A stretch of 64,000 nucleotides of DNA from Lumbricus terrestris. Its lineage: Eukaryota; Annelida; Clitellata; Crassiclitellata; Lumbricidae. The DNA is taken from contig OX457039.1 in assembly GCA_949752735.1 (NCBI GenBank), forward strand, positions 24,388,330-24,452,329, in the 5' to 3' direction. The position numbers were made by a program, and so were the translations under genes. Position 1 is the first letter of the stretch, and every line of letters begins with the position of its first letter. The notes under the pieces were generated by a model that saw nothing but the letters and a program-made list of their open reading frames with translations, was not told where the DNA came from and made no database searches. Below are positions 32,783-43,689 of the stretch, in pieces.

Positions 32783-33102
32783 CATTTTACTGGACAAGTA
32801 TTCCATTCCACGGGCAATCTGGTATGCAAAAGAGACGAGACTGGTAAAGGTGAGTGGTTTAATGGAATTTTCCGCTTGTGTGATAAAAGAGTCTGGCAGC
32901 ACCTCCAACAATAATTCTCCGTTGTTTCTGTCCCCGACTGCAGCAGCTGCTGCTAAGAGCGCAGAAGGATGGGGAGGAGAAGGAGGAGGATGTCGAGGAG
33001 GTGACCCTTCGAAGGCGTAGGCGGATGAACCAGGACGACGGTCCCGCAGAAAGTCTCTCAGATTTCCATGAGGAGCATATTCAACTACCACATATAACGG
33101 GC
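32783..33102 (-). CDS. FGFR: FGFR kinase exon with enlarged kinase insert
   Basis: The exon is 320 bp, with acceptor tgttatgtcttag and donor AAATG|gtaagc. It starts by completing the Gly codon opened at 36037. It encodes the hinge and N-lobe/C-lobe junction, GPLYVVVEYAPHGNLRDFLR, the kinase insert, then LTFTSLVSFAYQIARGMEYL + SSKM. The insert between DRRPG and LTFTSL is about 57 residues. It is Pro-rich (PPRHPPPSPPHPS), then Ala-rich, then acidic/Asn-rich. Vertebrate FGFR inserts are about 14 residues (191-bp exon). The extra 129 bp preserve frame. I see no splice signal making it a retained intron, but that alternative deserves an RNA check. Confidence 0.92.
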
Positions 33103-33805
33103 CTAAGACATAACAAACATTTTATCTAAAACATTTTACCTGCATAAGATGACAACAATTACAACGTCTTTTTGACGATGGCTGAGAGTGAACCGGGTCT
33201 GCCACTCGACGGCATTGATTTTCGTGAGTCTAGATTTAGGCCTATACATTTATCATAAACTCAATACCAGTTATCAAATTTAACCTACATACAGCGAATA
33301 GACCTACTAAAAAGTCATCAGATTTTAGAGATCTGTTCATGAAATTTATTCGCAGTTCAAGATAAAGACAAAAAAGACATCAGAAAAAATAAAAGGTCAT
33401 CGGTAAAACTCTTTTAGGCAAAAGGGTCTCGCCTCTGTCCACGTCAGACCCGGGTCATTTGTCTACCACTTTTAGCCCTGCAGTACCTGCAACCACAGCT
33501 GATCTGGCGCCGTAAGAGGACGGTAGGATTCTGCCAGGGTGTCAATGAGTGTTTAATCTAAAATTCTCTGGGGGTGAAGATCCCCCTCAGGCCCGTGGGG
33601 CGCTTTTTAAGCGAGGATTTTCGCTTTGCATAGAGCTCTCCAGATGACGAATTAAGTAGGCCTATAGCCTACTACATTTCTGGCTTTTACCGCTGCCGCA
33701 AACTATACCACGCAGCCCTCTTGCGTCGACTATCGACTTTCTCTCGATAGTGGTGGAACAAATTAGACGTACCGCACAGACTCACACCTCCGACTGCGCA
33801 TCGTA
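33103..33805. other. FGFR intron stretch, no gene seen
   Basis: It contains a possible hAT-type end (GAGTGTTTAATCTAAAATTC near 33550, compare 16736-16757) and TAGGCCTA-type motifs. Upstream, 32497-32782 carries a putative transposon end with the CCGGACTGTCCGG palindrome. No coding sequence is supported. Confidence 0.4.
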
Positions 33806-34591
33806 GGGGCCGTCCATAAAGTGCGTCACGCTCCAGGGGGAGGGGGTGTAAGAAAGTGTGACAGTTTGTGTCAGGCCATGTGTGACGTCACACATTTATT
33901 TTTTAAATTTTATTTCTAATTTATTTTTTATTTTTTTAGTAGAATTTAATAGCTTTAAAAATAATTTTCAGAAATTTTGTGAAACATTTGAATTAGTTTT
34001 ATGTCAAAATAGCATGAAATGCGTATCTCCTGAATGTGTTGTTCACGATTCCTCTCGCTAGGAGCGCTAGTATGCTGTTGCGAAGCTTTGTTTATGTATA
34101 GCCTTGTTTTCGTCATGCCGGAAGTATTATTATTTCTATGTTGTCCGCTGCATAATTATGTCACTGAGCGACAAATTCGAAATTTAATTTTTACAGTAAT
34201 TATTATAATAAAAAATTTTGAGGATTCAGAGGTAATATTTATATAATTTAATCATTATTGTCATGAACTTATAAACAATTATATTACGTCATTCTTTAAA
34301 ATATATTATGATACCATTGAAGCCATTGTATTATCTAATAAATACCCAATTTCATTTGTCATCGTATATTAAAACAAAATTACACCACGCTTAAAGTTGA
34401 AATTTTATATTTTAATACAGTTTAATAGTGAAGTGTGTTTTAGATTAAATTTTAATGAGGTGTTAATTTTAAAAAATTTGTTCGAAAGTGTGACGTACTT
34501 TAGGGGGGGTCCGAGATTTGTGACAGTCTGTGACAGGGGGAGGGGGGTTAAAATGGTCAAAAATAGCGTGACGTACTTTATGGACGGCCCC
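33806..34591. mobile_element. 786-bp MITE, ends GGGGCCGTCCATAAAGT, TSD GTA
   Basis: The left end GGGGCCGTCCATAAAGTGCG and the reversed right end GGGGCCGTCCATAAAGTACG match at 19 of 20 bases and continue TCACGCT. GTA is duplicated at 33803-33805 and 34592-34594. The interior is A/T-rich and non-coding. The superfamily is not assigned; a 3-bp duplication fits Harbinger or Zator-type elements. Confidence 0.8.
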
Positions 34592-34844
34592 GTACCTACT
34601 CGTCTGAGAGACGCAGGTCCAAACCAGTCACAGCTAGAGGGATCGATCTATAATCCAGTCTCCAGAGTCCAGAATGAGGGGCTTGCGATGCTCGAGCAAG
34701 CGAGCACGATCGCTTGGGGCGCTACTATAATGAACTCCAACAGATTACAGGCCCGTCCATGCGTTTTCTATAAACAGACAATCCCTGTCTTTTGGCAGTG
34801 AATCACTACACCTGCTGATGGTTCTGCGTCTGTCAGGGTTATCC

Positions 34845-35005
34845 AATATCCATGTGATGAGCGCTGAGGTCGCAAGTTCATGCTTAGCTTACTCGTATAG
34901 TTCTCTTGTGCAAGCGGCAGAAGCCAGAAAGGCGGATAGTGCCAGCTTTGATGAACAACGAACTCCCATGCCTGCCATCGTCTCTCACCGGAAGAGAAAC
35001 CTGGA
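34845..35005 (-). pseudogene. Fragment of R4/Dong-like LINE
   Basis: The minus strand reads SKLALSAFLASAACTREL, close to residues 673-689 of the large ORF at 46605-49574 (VASLALPAFLASAAGTRDL). It is about 50 codons long with no complete domain. It sits directly before a hAT transposase remnant. Confidence 0.65.
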
Positions 35006-35044
35006 GCCAGCGGTCATCGCCAAGGTCGAGTGGTGCTCATGGTC

Positions 35045-35235
35045 ACACACTGTAGTGCTGAACGCTCGATCGTTTTCCAAGATGAAGATAATCAAGAACA
35101 GGTTTCGTGCAAGTATGATACACGAGTGACTTAGCGACCTTGCAGTACGTGTTAGCATAGAGAGTGATATTCTATACCCATTGAATTTTAATCAGTTGGC
35201 CTAATTGATGAATTTACAAATAGAAAAATGCGCTA
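35045..35235 (+). pseudogene. hAT transposase C-terminal dimerisation remnant
   Basis: One frame with two stops reads NARSFSKMKIIKNRFRASMI, then LSDLAVRVSIESDILYPLNF. This is the RSFSKLKxIKNRLRS...LSIE pattern at the end of hAT transposases (hAT-C dimerisation). A probable 3' terminus of the element, GGGCCCCATC...CCGGCTCTG, lies at about 35690-35715. The catalytic core and 5' end are not seen. The rest to 36036 appears empty. Confidence 0.75.
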
Positions 35236-36036
35236 AGTCTACTTGACTTACTCAAATTTAGATCTAGCTTGGTTAAGCTATTTAACTGATTAGGCCTATA
35301 GCTATCTGTTTTTAATTTGGAGGTCTCACTTGTCACTATTTTTACTTTCTTTCTGTGTCTGTATACCAGCGACTCATATTAAGAACTGGATAAGAAGTCT
35401 AACGCTTACCCTTTAACTTTGTATTTGAGAAATGATTAAATACCATGCAATTAAAATAATAGCAGTCTGTATATTTATCAGCAAAATTATCTTCTCAATA
35501 TGTCATCATTTATATATATTTTGAAAAGTTTAGCAACAATAAGCCAACAATTTAAACATTGCTTTTAACATTTTTGCCTGTGATAGACTATGTTTTGACT
35601 GTATGGGGGCATGTCCCTGTTGGAGACTGTGCATCAAAAATCAAAATATCTATTGCAGAAAAGGGTATCGTCATAATGGGCGCCCATGGGCCCCATCATC
35701 CTAAATCCGGCTCTGTTCAAACTGTAATATAATACAGCAAATGTATCGCCAAACGCATCTTTCCTGCATAATGGGACGCGAGCCACAGCAACATTTTTTG
35801 TCCCGTTTCTGCAGCCTCCTTTCTATTTCTGGTGAATCAACCTTGTGCTAACAGGCATCGAATGTTAGTATTTCCCATAATAATTACCCTGCATGATACA
35901 TAATTTATTTAAATATTTCATTATCATACATATGAGACGGAAGGCTGTAGTAAGAGCGAAGACGATGACGACGACGAAACTGCTATCGGCTGACAACGTG
36001 TCATACAAATATTCTGTATTTAATGTATAATCTGAC

Positions 36037-36147
36037 CATTCTGTGTGCAGCATCCAATTAGGTTGATGATGTTAGTGTGTCGACCAATCACCTTCATCAC
36101 TTCCATCTCTTGTATCAGATCTGTATATTCTCTTTCACCGGCGTCAG
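36037..36147 (-). CDS. FGFR: FGFR kinase exon: alpha-C helix
   Basis: The exon is 111 bp, with acceptor tgctgcatacag and donor AATG|gtcaga. It reads [20 protein letters not shown] then [16 protein letters not shown]. The Glu of the alpha-C helix (EMEVMK, paired with the catalytic Lys of 51675-51793) is present. Phases fit both neighbours: the first two bases complete a Pro codon and the last base opens the Gly of GPLYVV. Exon length equals the vertebrate one. It was missed by simple ORF inspection because it is short. Confidence 0.95.
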
Positions 36148-36663
36148 CTGTATGCAGCATGTAGACAAACAGCGCTTAAACATAACTGGGTAACACATAT
36201 TATATTAGATGTTAAACTAATGTTCAGACTGTAGCCTAATAGCAAATAATAGCAAACATGCTAGTGGTCTGAAGGAGGGCCACGAAGTCTTGTGGCTTAA
36301 GATTAGCAAGAACAACGACATCTCCGTTGTCTCTGTCATCTACCACCCACCACGCCCTATATATTGCACTAATCAGTTCTTAGATCGCTTGAAAAATGAC
36401 GTCGAGGAAATAGGTCTACTCTTCCCCGGGGCCACACGTTACATTGTGGGTGATTTCAATCAACTTGACATTGCCAGAAACATTTACTTAAAACAGACAC
36501 TCCTAACGACATGGGACTAGAGCAGATGGTGGCTGACAATACCCGTCATAATAGTAGACTTGACCTGTTCTTTACCAACAGGCCGGATCTAATGGCGTGC
36601 TGTGTGGTTACTTTTTGTATCAAGAGTGACCACAAAGCCGTTGTCATCAATAGCGACCGGGAA

Positions 36664-37744
36664 GCTTATAAGCATTCTCTAGGCGATTAGAGCATCATAG
36701 GCGCCGTATCATTCGTCGGTTCCAAATTAATGAATATTCACGAGTGCGACGTAGGCACTTTTGGCCCTAGCGAAGCGTACAGGCAATGTTTCAATCACAG
36801 GCAATGATGATTGTACAAGAGTGACCATCCCTTTCTGAAGTGTCAACATGTGCGTGTCGGAAGGCTATAACGATTTTCGACGAATTATTCTGATATAAAA
36901 GTTCCTCGTTTGGCAATTTCACTTTCTCACAAATGACTTCATACATGGACGAACGTCTTCCGCAGGTAATATCTCACTTTAACCTAAATTTCTACCATCG
37001 GAGACCTTGGTGTCGTTGGCGTAGGGTAACATTTTGGCGTCGTGAGGATAGGATAGCATTGGTTTAAGGCAGCGGTTCCCAACCCGTGGCCCGTGGGCCA
37101 AAAGTGGCCCGCCAGGACTAAGAAAATGGCCCTCATCTCTCAAAGAAATAGCAAAAATATATCAAAAAATTACAATTTAGACAAGATTGAATACAATTAC
37201 TTTCTATTTCAAATTATTCTATTTTTGCGTCTATAAATGACATCAAAAGTTCTATTTTGAATCAATTGCAACAATTCTATATGCTTTTAGTTAGCTAAAT
37301 TTTAGCCTTGTGGCCCTCTAATGTCCTTCAACTAAGAAAAAGTGGCCCTCGTGTCCTCCAACTTAGAAAAAGTGGCCCTAAAGGCAAAAAAGGTTGGGAA
37401 CCACTGGTTTAAGGGATAGTGTCGTCATTACATTCTTAAGGTTTGGCGTCGTGAGGGTCGGTTAGGGTTAGTCTTAGGGTTAGTTTCGTCATTACATTCT
37501 TAAGGTTTGGCGTCGTGAGGGTCGGTTAGGGTTAGTCGTAGGGTTAGTTTCGTCATTAGATTCCTGTTTGGCGTCGTCACGGTTGGTTAGGGTTAGTGCA
37601 GCTCGTGAATGAATATTCACGAGCTGCACTCCTTCGATCTTCTTTTCCGGTAGGAAAGAAGGAGTGCAGCTCGTTAATATTCATTACTTTAAAACCGGCC
37701 AATGCAAACGGCGCGTCCTCTAATCGCCTAGAGAATGCTTACAT
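36664..37744. mobile_element. Long-TIR element with 11-bp TSD and telomere-like repeats
   Basis: The inverted ends share AAGCATTCTCTAGGCGATTAGAG, and GCGACCGGGAA is duplicated at 36653-36663 and 37745-37755. The size of the duplication is closest to Mutator-like elements (usually 9 bp; inference). Inside are repeats GGCGTCGTGAGGGTCGGTTA with GGGTTAG blocks (37440-37600), a 27-bp palindrome-like GTGCAGCTCGTGAATGAATA/TTCACGAGCTGCAC, and a nested hAT MITE. Removing it rejoins the LINE endonuclease frame. Confidence 0.8.
37070..37406. mobile_element. hAT-type MITE (CAGCGGTTCCCAACC), TSD GTTTAAGG
   Basis: The ends CAGCGGTTCCCAACCCGTGG and (reversed) CAGTGGTTCCCAACCTTTTT lie between GTTTAAGG at 37062-37069 and 37407-37414. 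AAAAAGTGGCCCT repeats occur in the right half. Confidence 0.92.
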
Positions 37745-39679
37745 GCGACCGGGAACCAGCACTTCCTCACACAATAGCCCAACCTCAGACACCAGGAGAC
37801 GCGTAATAGAGTATTACGACATCAGAGCGCAGCATCTTGATGCTCTAAGGCTGGCCTTCTCAACCTATAACTGGAGCCACCTTTTAAATAACAATGACGT
37901 TGAGCAAGTCTACTTCGACTTTCTTCGTGTAGTGCATTGGCACATAGACACTTGCATCCCCAAGAGGAGGGTGACTCTCAGATCCAATACCCCTTCTTAC
38001 ATTACTCCTCTTGTCAAAAGTCTGTTGAGAAAAAGGAATCGTATGATGAGGCACGGAAGGCTGTCAAAGGCTGACACTCTTAGTGCTAAAATAGGCTCTC
38101 TGATTGCCGAACATCGATCCAAAATCTTAAGCAATTCTGAAGATATTAAAGTCTCCGAATTGTGGAAACTCATTAAACTTCCAAAATCCGCCACCTCCAC
38201 CAAAACACTGAATGAACCAGATTCCATCAACTCTCACTTTGCTAGTATTGCCACAGATCCAATCTACTGCGCTTCTAAAATTAGTGATCAGCTTTCTAAA
38301 CTATTGCCAACAAATCTTGATAAGGTTCTGCAGGAATATGAAATAGAAAAACTATTATCAAGTACAAAACGAACGTCACCAGGAATCGACAATATTCCCT
38401 ACTGGGTATTTCGTAACTGTTCTTATGAACTTGCATCTATTGTGACACATATAACAAATCTGTCTCTCAGCCAAGGCAGACCACCTTTGTCCTGGAAACG
38501 AGCTATTGTTACCCCCAATTCCTAAGGTAACACCTATTGCTGGTCTCACGGATTTACGACCCATTTCAGTCACACCGATTCTCTCTAGAATAGTTGAAAA
38601 AATTGTTGTCCAACGCTTCTTGCTTCCTGCTATTCCTGAGCATAATATGTTATCTGATGAGTTCGCTTTTCATCCGACTGGAAGCACTACGTACGTGTGC
38701 TCTTGTCTATCTCGTACGCAAAATAACCAATATCCTTGAACATAACACCTACGTTCGCTGTCTTCTTATTGATTTTTCGAAGGCGTTCGACTCCATCAAC
38801 CACCTTATTTTTTCCCGAAACTGAAAGCTCTCAATATTCCTCCTAACATCTATAATTGGATTGCTAACTTCTTAAGTGGCCGTACTCAGTCTGTGAAATT
38901 AGACGGCAAGCTATCCAACTGGCTACCGATAACTCAAAGTATCGTACAAGGGTCTTGGCTCGGACCAGTTCTGTTTATCATATTCATAGCAGCTCTCTGT
39001 ACCGTGACGACAACCACTTGTGTAAATACGCTGATGACCTGAGTTTATTAGTTCCGGAAACTGCCACCATTGGACTCCACGAATAGCAGTGTCAAGTTGT
39101 TAGGAACCATCTTGCAAGCTAACCTTTCTTTCTCAAGTCATGTTAACTACATTCTTAGTATAATAAACCAGCGATACTTTCTACTGAACCAGCTGAGACA
39201 TCAGGGACTACATATCTCGAAGCTGGACTTAATATTTCAAGCGATTGTCATTTCTAGAGTCATGTATGCACAACCTTCATTTGCAGGATTTCTTACGGCA
39301 CATGATATTGCGCGCATCAACGCTGCCCTAAAAAAGGTTCGTCGATGGCAAATTTCTGAGAAGAGTCATACTGTGGAACAGCTGATTGCTCGAGCAGACA
39401 AAAAGCTCTTCCAGAAAGCTCAATTCTTTGGTCATTGCATTCACCAGCTCCTGCCACCTCTTCGTGAGGACTAGTATAAACTCCGCAAGACAGGACATCC
39501 TTTCATGCTGCCTCTAGTTAAAACAAATTTGTCTAAAAATAGTTTTATTAACAGATGCATTTTCAGTTATATTTAGCTATACATGACTTTGACTGTAGTT
39601 CTCTATCATGTTTTTTAAATGTGTGTGTTTTGTTATGCGATGTAATGCATGTGCGCTTGACATATGCAAATAAAGGCTT

Positions 39680-39723
<44 letters not shown>

Positions 39724-39734
39724 ATAGTCCAGTC

Positions 39735-40462
39735 GTGAAACTGATCATACAGCTGTAAGTGGATCAATGTGCATTATTGTCCGGGACTTGAGAGTGTTCC
39801 TGGATGAAGACCTGTCTATGGAGCAACACGTTAATTCCCTCTGCAGATCTTGCTCTTAACAACTGCGCTAAATAAGAGTTATACCGCGTAATCTATCATT
39901 TGATGCCGCCACCACTCTTGTCCATTCCTTTGTGCTGACGCTCCTGGATTACTGTAATGTTGTCCTGGCGGGTCTCCCAAAGTTCCGGATACGACAACTT
40001 CAGTCCGTTCTCAAGTTTGCTGCCCGAGTCGTCGCCAATCTACCGAAATTCTCACATATTTCGATCTTTAATATGCAAGATACGTTGTTCTGGCTCTCGG
40101 TCATCATCATCATCATGGGTCTTCATCTATGATCGGTGCGGCCCCAGAGTATATTAGGGAGCTCTGTGTCTCCACCTCTGTGTCTCCAACCAGCCAGGTC
40201 GTCAATTCTTGCGCTCTGCCACTCGCGGGGACCTGATGGTTCCTCGCTCTCGTACATTGATGCGGGCTTGCCGTGCGTTCTCATGCATTGGCCCTTCACA
40301 CTGGAAGTCTTCTTTTAATAATTCTCAACATTTCACCGAATGCAACTCAGGAAATCTTTTCTAAATCTCTTAAATTGCACCTGCTTAGATTTGTTTGGTA
40401 TACCTACGTTAAGCGCCTTTGTGAGACTCTTGTTAGACTCTTGCTAGGGCGCTATATAAATG
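39735..40462 (+). pseudogene. L2/CR1-like LINE 3' fragment
   Basis: Broken frames give LRVFLDEDLSMEQHVN, LLDYCNVVLAGLPKFRIRQL + QSVLKFAARVVANLPKF, then a C-terminal RSRTLMRACRAFS-like segment. It ends AGGGCGCTATATAAATGGCC before a CATA microsatellite, the same terminal GGCGCTATATAAAT as at 46508. Confidence 0.78.
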
Positions 40463-40568
40463 GCCATATACATACATACATACATACATAGATACATACA
40501 TAGATACATACATACATACATACATACATACATGCATACATACATGCATGCATACATACATACATACA

Positions 40569-40601
<33 letters not shown>

Positions 40602-40635
40602 TCATACATTCAAACATATATTCATACATACACAC
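40463..40635 (+). repeat. CATA microsatellite
   Basis: (CATA)n with CATG and GATA variants follows the L2 3' end, as expected for a LINE tail expanded into a microsatellite. Confidence 0.95.
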
Positions 40636-40864
40636 AAACATTAATTTTATAGGTCGATGTAAGTTATAGAAATTCGGTAGGCCTGTGGATCTAAATAGGT
40701 CTATAGAAAGCGAAGTCATTTGAGGGCTTACGTATAGAACTTAGTCCTGATCAGCTGAGATCAAGTTAGATATAATCATGAAGTCTAAGTACATGTAGAT
40801 CGATATCCTGGTTCATATCGATTTAGATTTTTAAAGTCAATGCAGATTTATCATTCATCTAATA

Positions 40865-42950
40865 TGCATTTTCAATCAATCAATCAATCAAATGTTTTAT
40901 TTGCAACCGAAGTATAACAGGTTTACACATCTTGAACAATGGTTACAAAAAGGGGGCCCTAAAGGGATAAAATAATCCCGCTGTCTAGGGACACCAACTA
41001 ATATAATGAATTGACGATGTGAGGTGGCCATGACAAAATCGTGCAAAAAAAATCAACACTGTGATTAACAAAAACTGACAAAACAGAATCAGGCAACTTA
41101 TGCTAAGAGACGGAGAAAGAAGCAAACACACACAAAAATGTAAACTGAAAAACTCAACGCTGTTGAGATATAAACACTTATGAAAAAGAAAAAAGAACAA
41201 AAGCTTAACTACAGAACAGAGACCTATACTGCAATGCAAAGAATGAGCGAACAGCGCTCTACCTTTATTAGGTACCTTCTATTAAAAAGGCGCTAAATTT
41301 CTTCTTAAAAACCCAAACACTAGGGCACAATCGTATTTCTTTTGGAATTTTTTCCCAAGTGGTGATACCAGTAGATTTAATGGAAAAAAGGCGAGTGTTA
41401 GTGCGAGCATAAGTACGGCGATACGAGAAAGAGTATCTTGTAAAATGAGAATGAACCTGGGATGAGAGCTGAAAATAATTTTTGTATAAGGATGGCAGGA
41501 GGCTTCGGTCAAACCGGTACATAAATTCTCCTATTTGGAAAGTTCCTATCTGGTCGAGTTTTAAAATTTTAAGATTGAAGAATATGCGGGCAGTGTGAGA
41601 GCCATATGGAGCTCCCACAATAAGACGAACAGCTCTTTTTTGTAAAATATTAACTCTATGCAATCTTGTGACATAAGTAGAAGCCCACACCATGTTACAA
41701 TAAGAGAGATATGGATGTACTAAAGAACAGTATAGTTTAATCCTAATACTAGATGGTAAAATGTAAGCAGTTCGAGCCATTACTCCAATATTTTTTGCTA
41801 TTTTTGAAGCGACATGAGCAATATGATTATTCCATGTTAAATGGCTATCAACGTAGACTCCTAGAAATTTCGTAGATTTTACAGAAGTGAGAGTTATGCC
41901 GTTAATTTGTAATTTGAATTCTCCAACTGGGATTTTTTTTCCTATGTGATTTAAACAGGATGTAATTAGTTTTTTCCAAATTTAATGACAATCTGTTAGC
42001 TTTAAACCAATCGGAAACGAGTTCAAGTTCCACGTTTATGAATTGAAATAGCGTGTGTATGCAAGAGTGCGAATAAAAAACGTTCGTATCATCTGCAAAA
42101 AGGATGAAGAACAAGCGGTTGGAGACGTTCGGGAGATCATTGATATAGAGGAGAAACAACAGGGGTCCTAGATTGGATCCCTGTGGGACACCATAAGGGA
42201 TCCTTTTTAAAGTGGAGCGTTTGCCGTTATTTTCAACGCATTGCTGACGTCCATCCAAATAACTGGCAAACCAACTGAGTTGTAAACCACGTATACCATA
42301 AGTTTCTAATTTTTGTAGTAAGATTTTATGATTTACAGTGTCAAATGCTTTCGCCAAGTCGAAAAAAATACCCAAGGAGAATTCATTATTATCTATTGCA
42401 TTAGAGATTCTATCTTGCATAGATAACAGGGACATATATGGGGAGTGACCCGATTGAAAGCCGTGCTGCGATGGGAAAAGTATGTCGGTTTTTGTAACAA
42501 ATTCATATAGCCTACTATACATTGTTTTCTCAAATATTTTAGAAAAGTAAGGAAGGATAGAAATCGGACGATAATTGGTCAAGTTGTCTCTTTCGCCTTT
42601 TTTAAAGATAGGAATGACCTTTGCAATTTTTAATGGGTGCGGGAAGATGCCTGTAGTGAAAGAGCAGTTAATCAGTTCTGCCAAAGGCTGGGAAATGCAA
42701 TCAATATTAGGACCCGCGATACACGGGTCAATGTCGTCCATACCCTTACTGTGAGTAGTACGTATGGACTGACTTAGGTTCAAAACCTCACTAGAGGAAG
42801 TTGAAATTAAACCAAAGGACCTCAATGGAGGGCGCTTCATATATTTCATAAATGAATCCAAGGAGCCGGGTATTGTTATTCGTAAGTCTGTGTGTTTGTT
42901 TGTGGCTTTGTTAGCTATGCACGGCACAGTTTTGAAGCAATCGACCCCAA
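40865..42950 (-). pseudogene. CR1/Jockey-group LINE (RT to 3' UTR)
   Basis: From 42927 the minus strand gives 341 codons with the RT domain: LKIAKVIPIFKKGERDNLTN, YRPISILPYFSKIFEKTMYS, FFDLAKAFDTVNHKIL, GVPQGSNLGPLLFLLYINDL and ILFADDTNVFYS. After a frame change at about 41900 a second piece reads RLIVGAPYGSHTARIFFNLK and the C-terminus. The 3' UTR has GCGGGATTATTTTATCCC, and the tail is repeated TGAT at about 40871-40889. The endonuclease is missing (5' truncation). Confidence 0.92.
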
Positions 42951-43179
42951 TCCTTCGCAGGGGTCGGGGTCGACTCGGAGCAGGTCAATGGGGGTCGGCG
43001 AATCTCTGCCACCATGGGGGCCAGGGTGGGGCCAAAAAACATTTTTCTTACTCTTTCAGCCGTTTCCATGCATAGTTTCACACTTATCAACGTCAAACGT
43101 TACAACTACACAGATTCTTACACAGGCCACCTCACCTCCACCAAACACACACCTCGGCGACCCGCAGGCCCGACGTGTG
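42951..43179. other. Intron stretch with GGGGTCGG motifs, no gene
   Basis: GGGGTCGGGGTCGACTCGG and GGGTCGGCGAAT occur next to the LINE truncation point. No coding potential is supported. Confidence 0.4.
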
Positions 43180-43620
43180 TGTTTGGAAGGGGGAGGCGCG
43201 GGGAGAGATTTTTTTCCCCGAAAACCAAATTTCACGGTTGGCGTACCGGTGGAGGTCGGAGTGTGGTGGGGTGTCGTTGGGGTGTGGTGGCGGGGTGGGT
43301 GGGTAGGGGTGGGGTGAGGGTGGGAAAAGAATTTTTTCCCAAAATCAAAATTTCACGGGTGGCGTACTGGTGGAGGTTGGAGTGTGGTGGGGTGTCGTGC
43401 GTGTGGTGGTGAGGGAGATGTGGGGTGGGTGGGAGAAGATTTTTTCGGAAACCAAAATTTCACGAGGCCGCGTACTGGTCGAGGTCGGGGTGTGGTGGGT
43501 GTGGTGAAGTGGTGGGAGTGGGATGGGGGAGGGTGAGAGAAAGACAAAATTTCGGGAGGGACGGACGGACGGACGAACGGAGGGAGGAACGTATAGGGAT
43601 GGAAGGAACGGCCGAATCCT
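43180..43620 (+). repeat. GGGGTGG-rich tandem repeat, copy 2
   Basis: Four units share ttttcccc-gaaaaccaaaatttcacg, then GGCGTACCGGTGGAGGTCGG and AGTGTGGTGGGGTGTCG. They match the family at 2976-3862. A (GGAC)n run and TA-rich microsatellite (43640-43690) follow. Confidence 0.78.
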
Positions 43621-43689
43621 AAAATTTCCGGGCTAGTGCGTATATATATATACGTTACAACTATATATATATATATTTATATATATACT

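Larger units (their letters stand above)
36230..39722 (+). pseudogene. Jockey/CR1-group LINE with endonuclease and RT, TTAC tail
   Basis: 36290-36650 encodes the C-terminal half of an AP-type endonuclease (VSVIYHPPR, IVGDFNQLD, RLDLFF, DHKAVVI). 37756-39474 encodes the RT linker, fingers (KRTSPGIDNIPYW), SRIVEKIVVQ, DFSKAFDSINH, a deleted or frameshifted palm near KYADDLSLL, and a C-terminus AQFFGHCIHQLLPP. (TTAC)n at 39680-39722 is the tail. The two coding halves are separated by the element at 36664-37744. Several frameshifts are present. Confidence 0.88.

Noticed and set aside
37440..37600. Interstitial telomere (TTAGGG repeats)
   Set aside because: GTTAGGGTTAG is embedded in a longer unit with GGCGTCGTGAGGGTCG and lies inside a transposon. 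The same unit occurs in the gag MITE.
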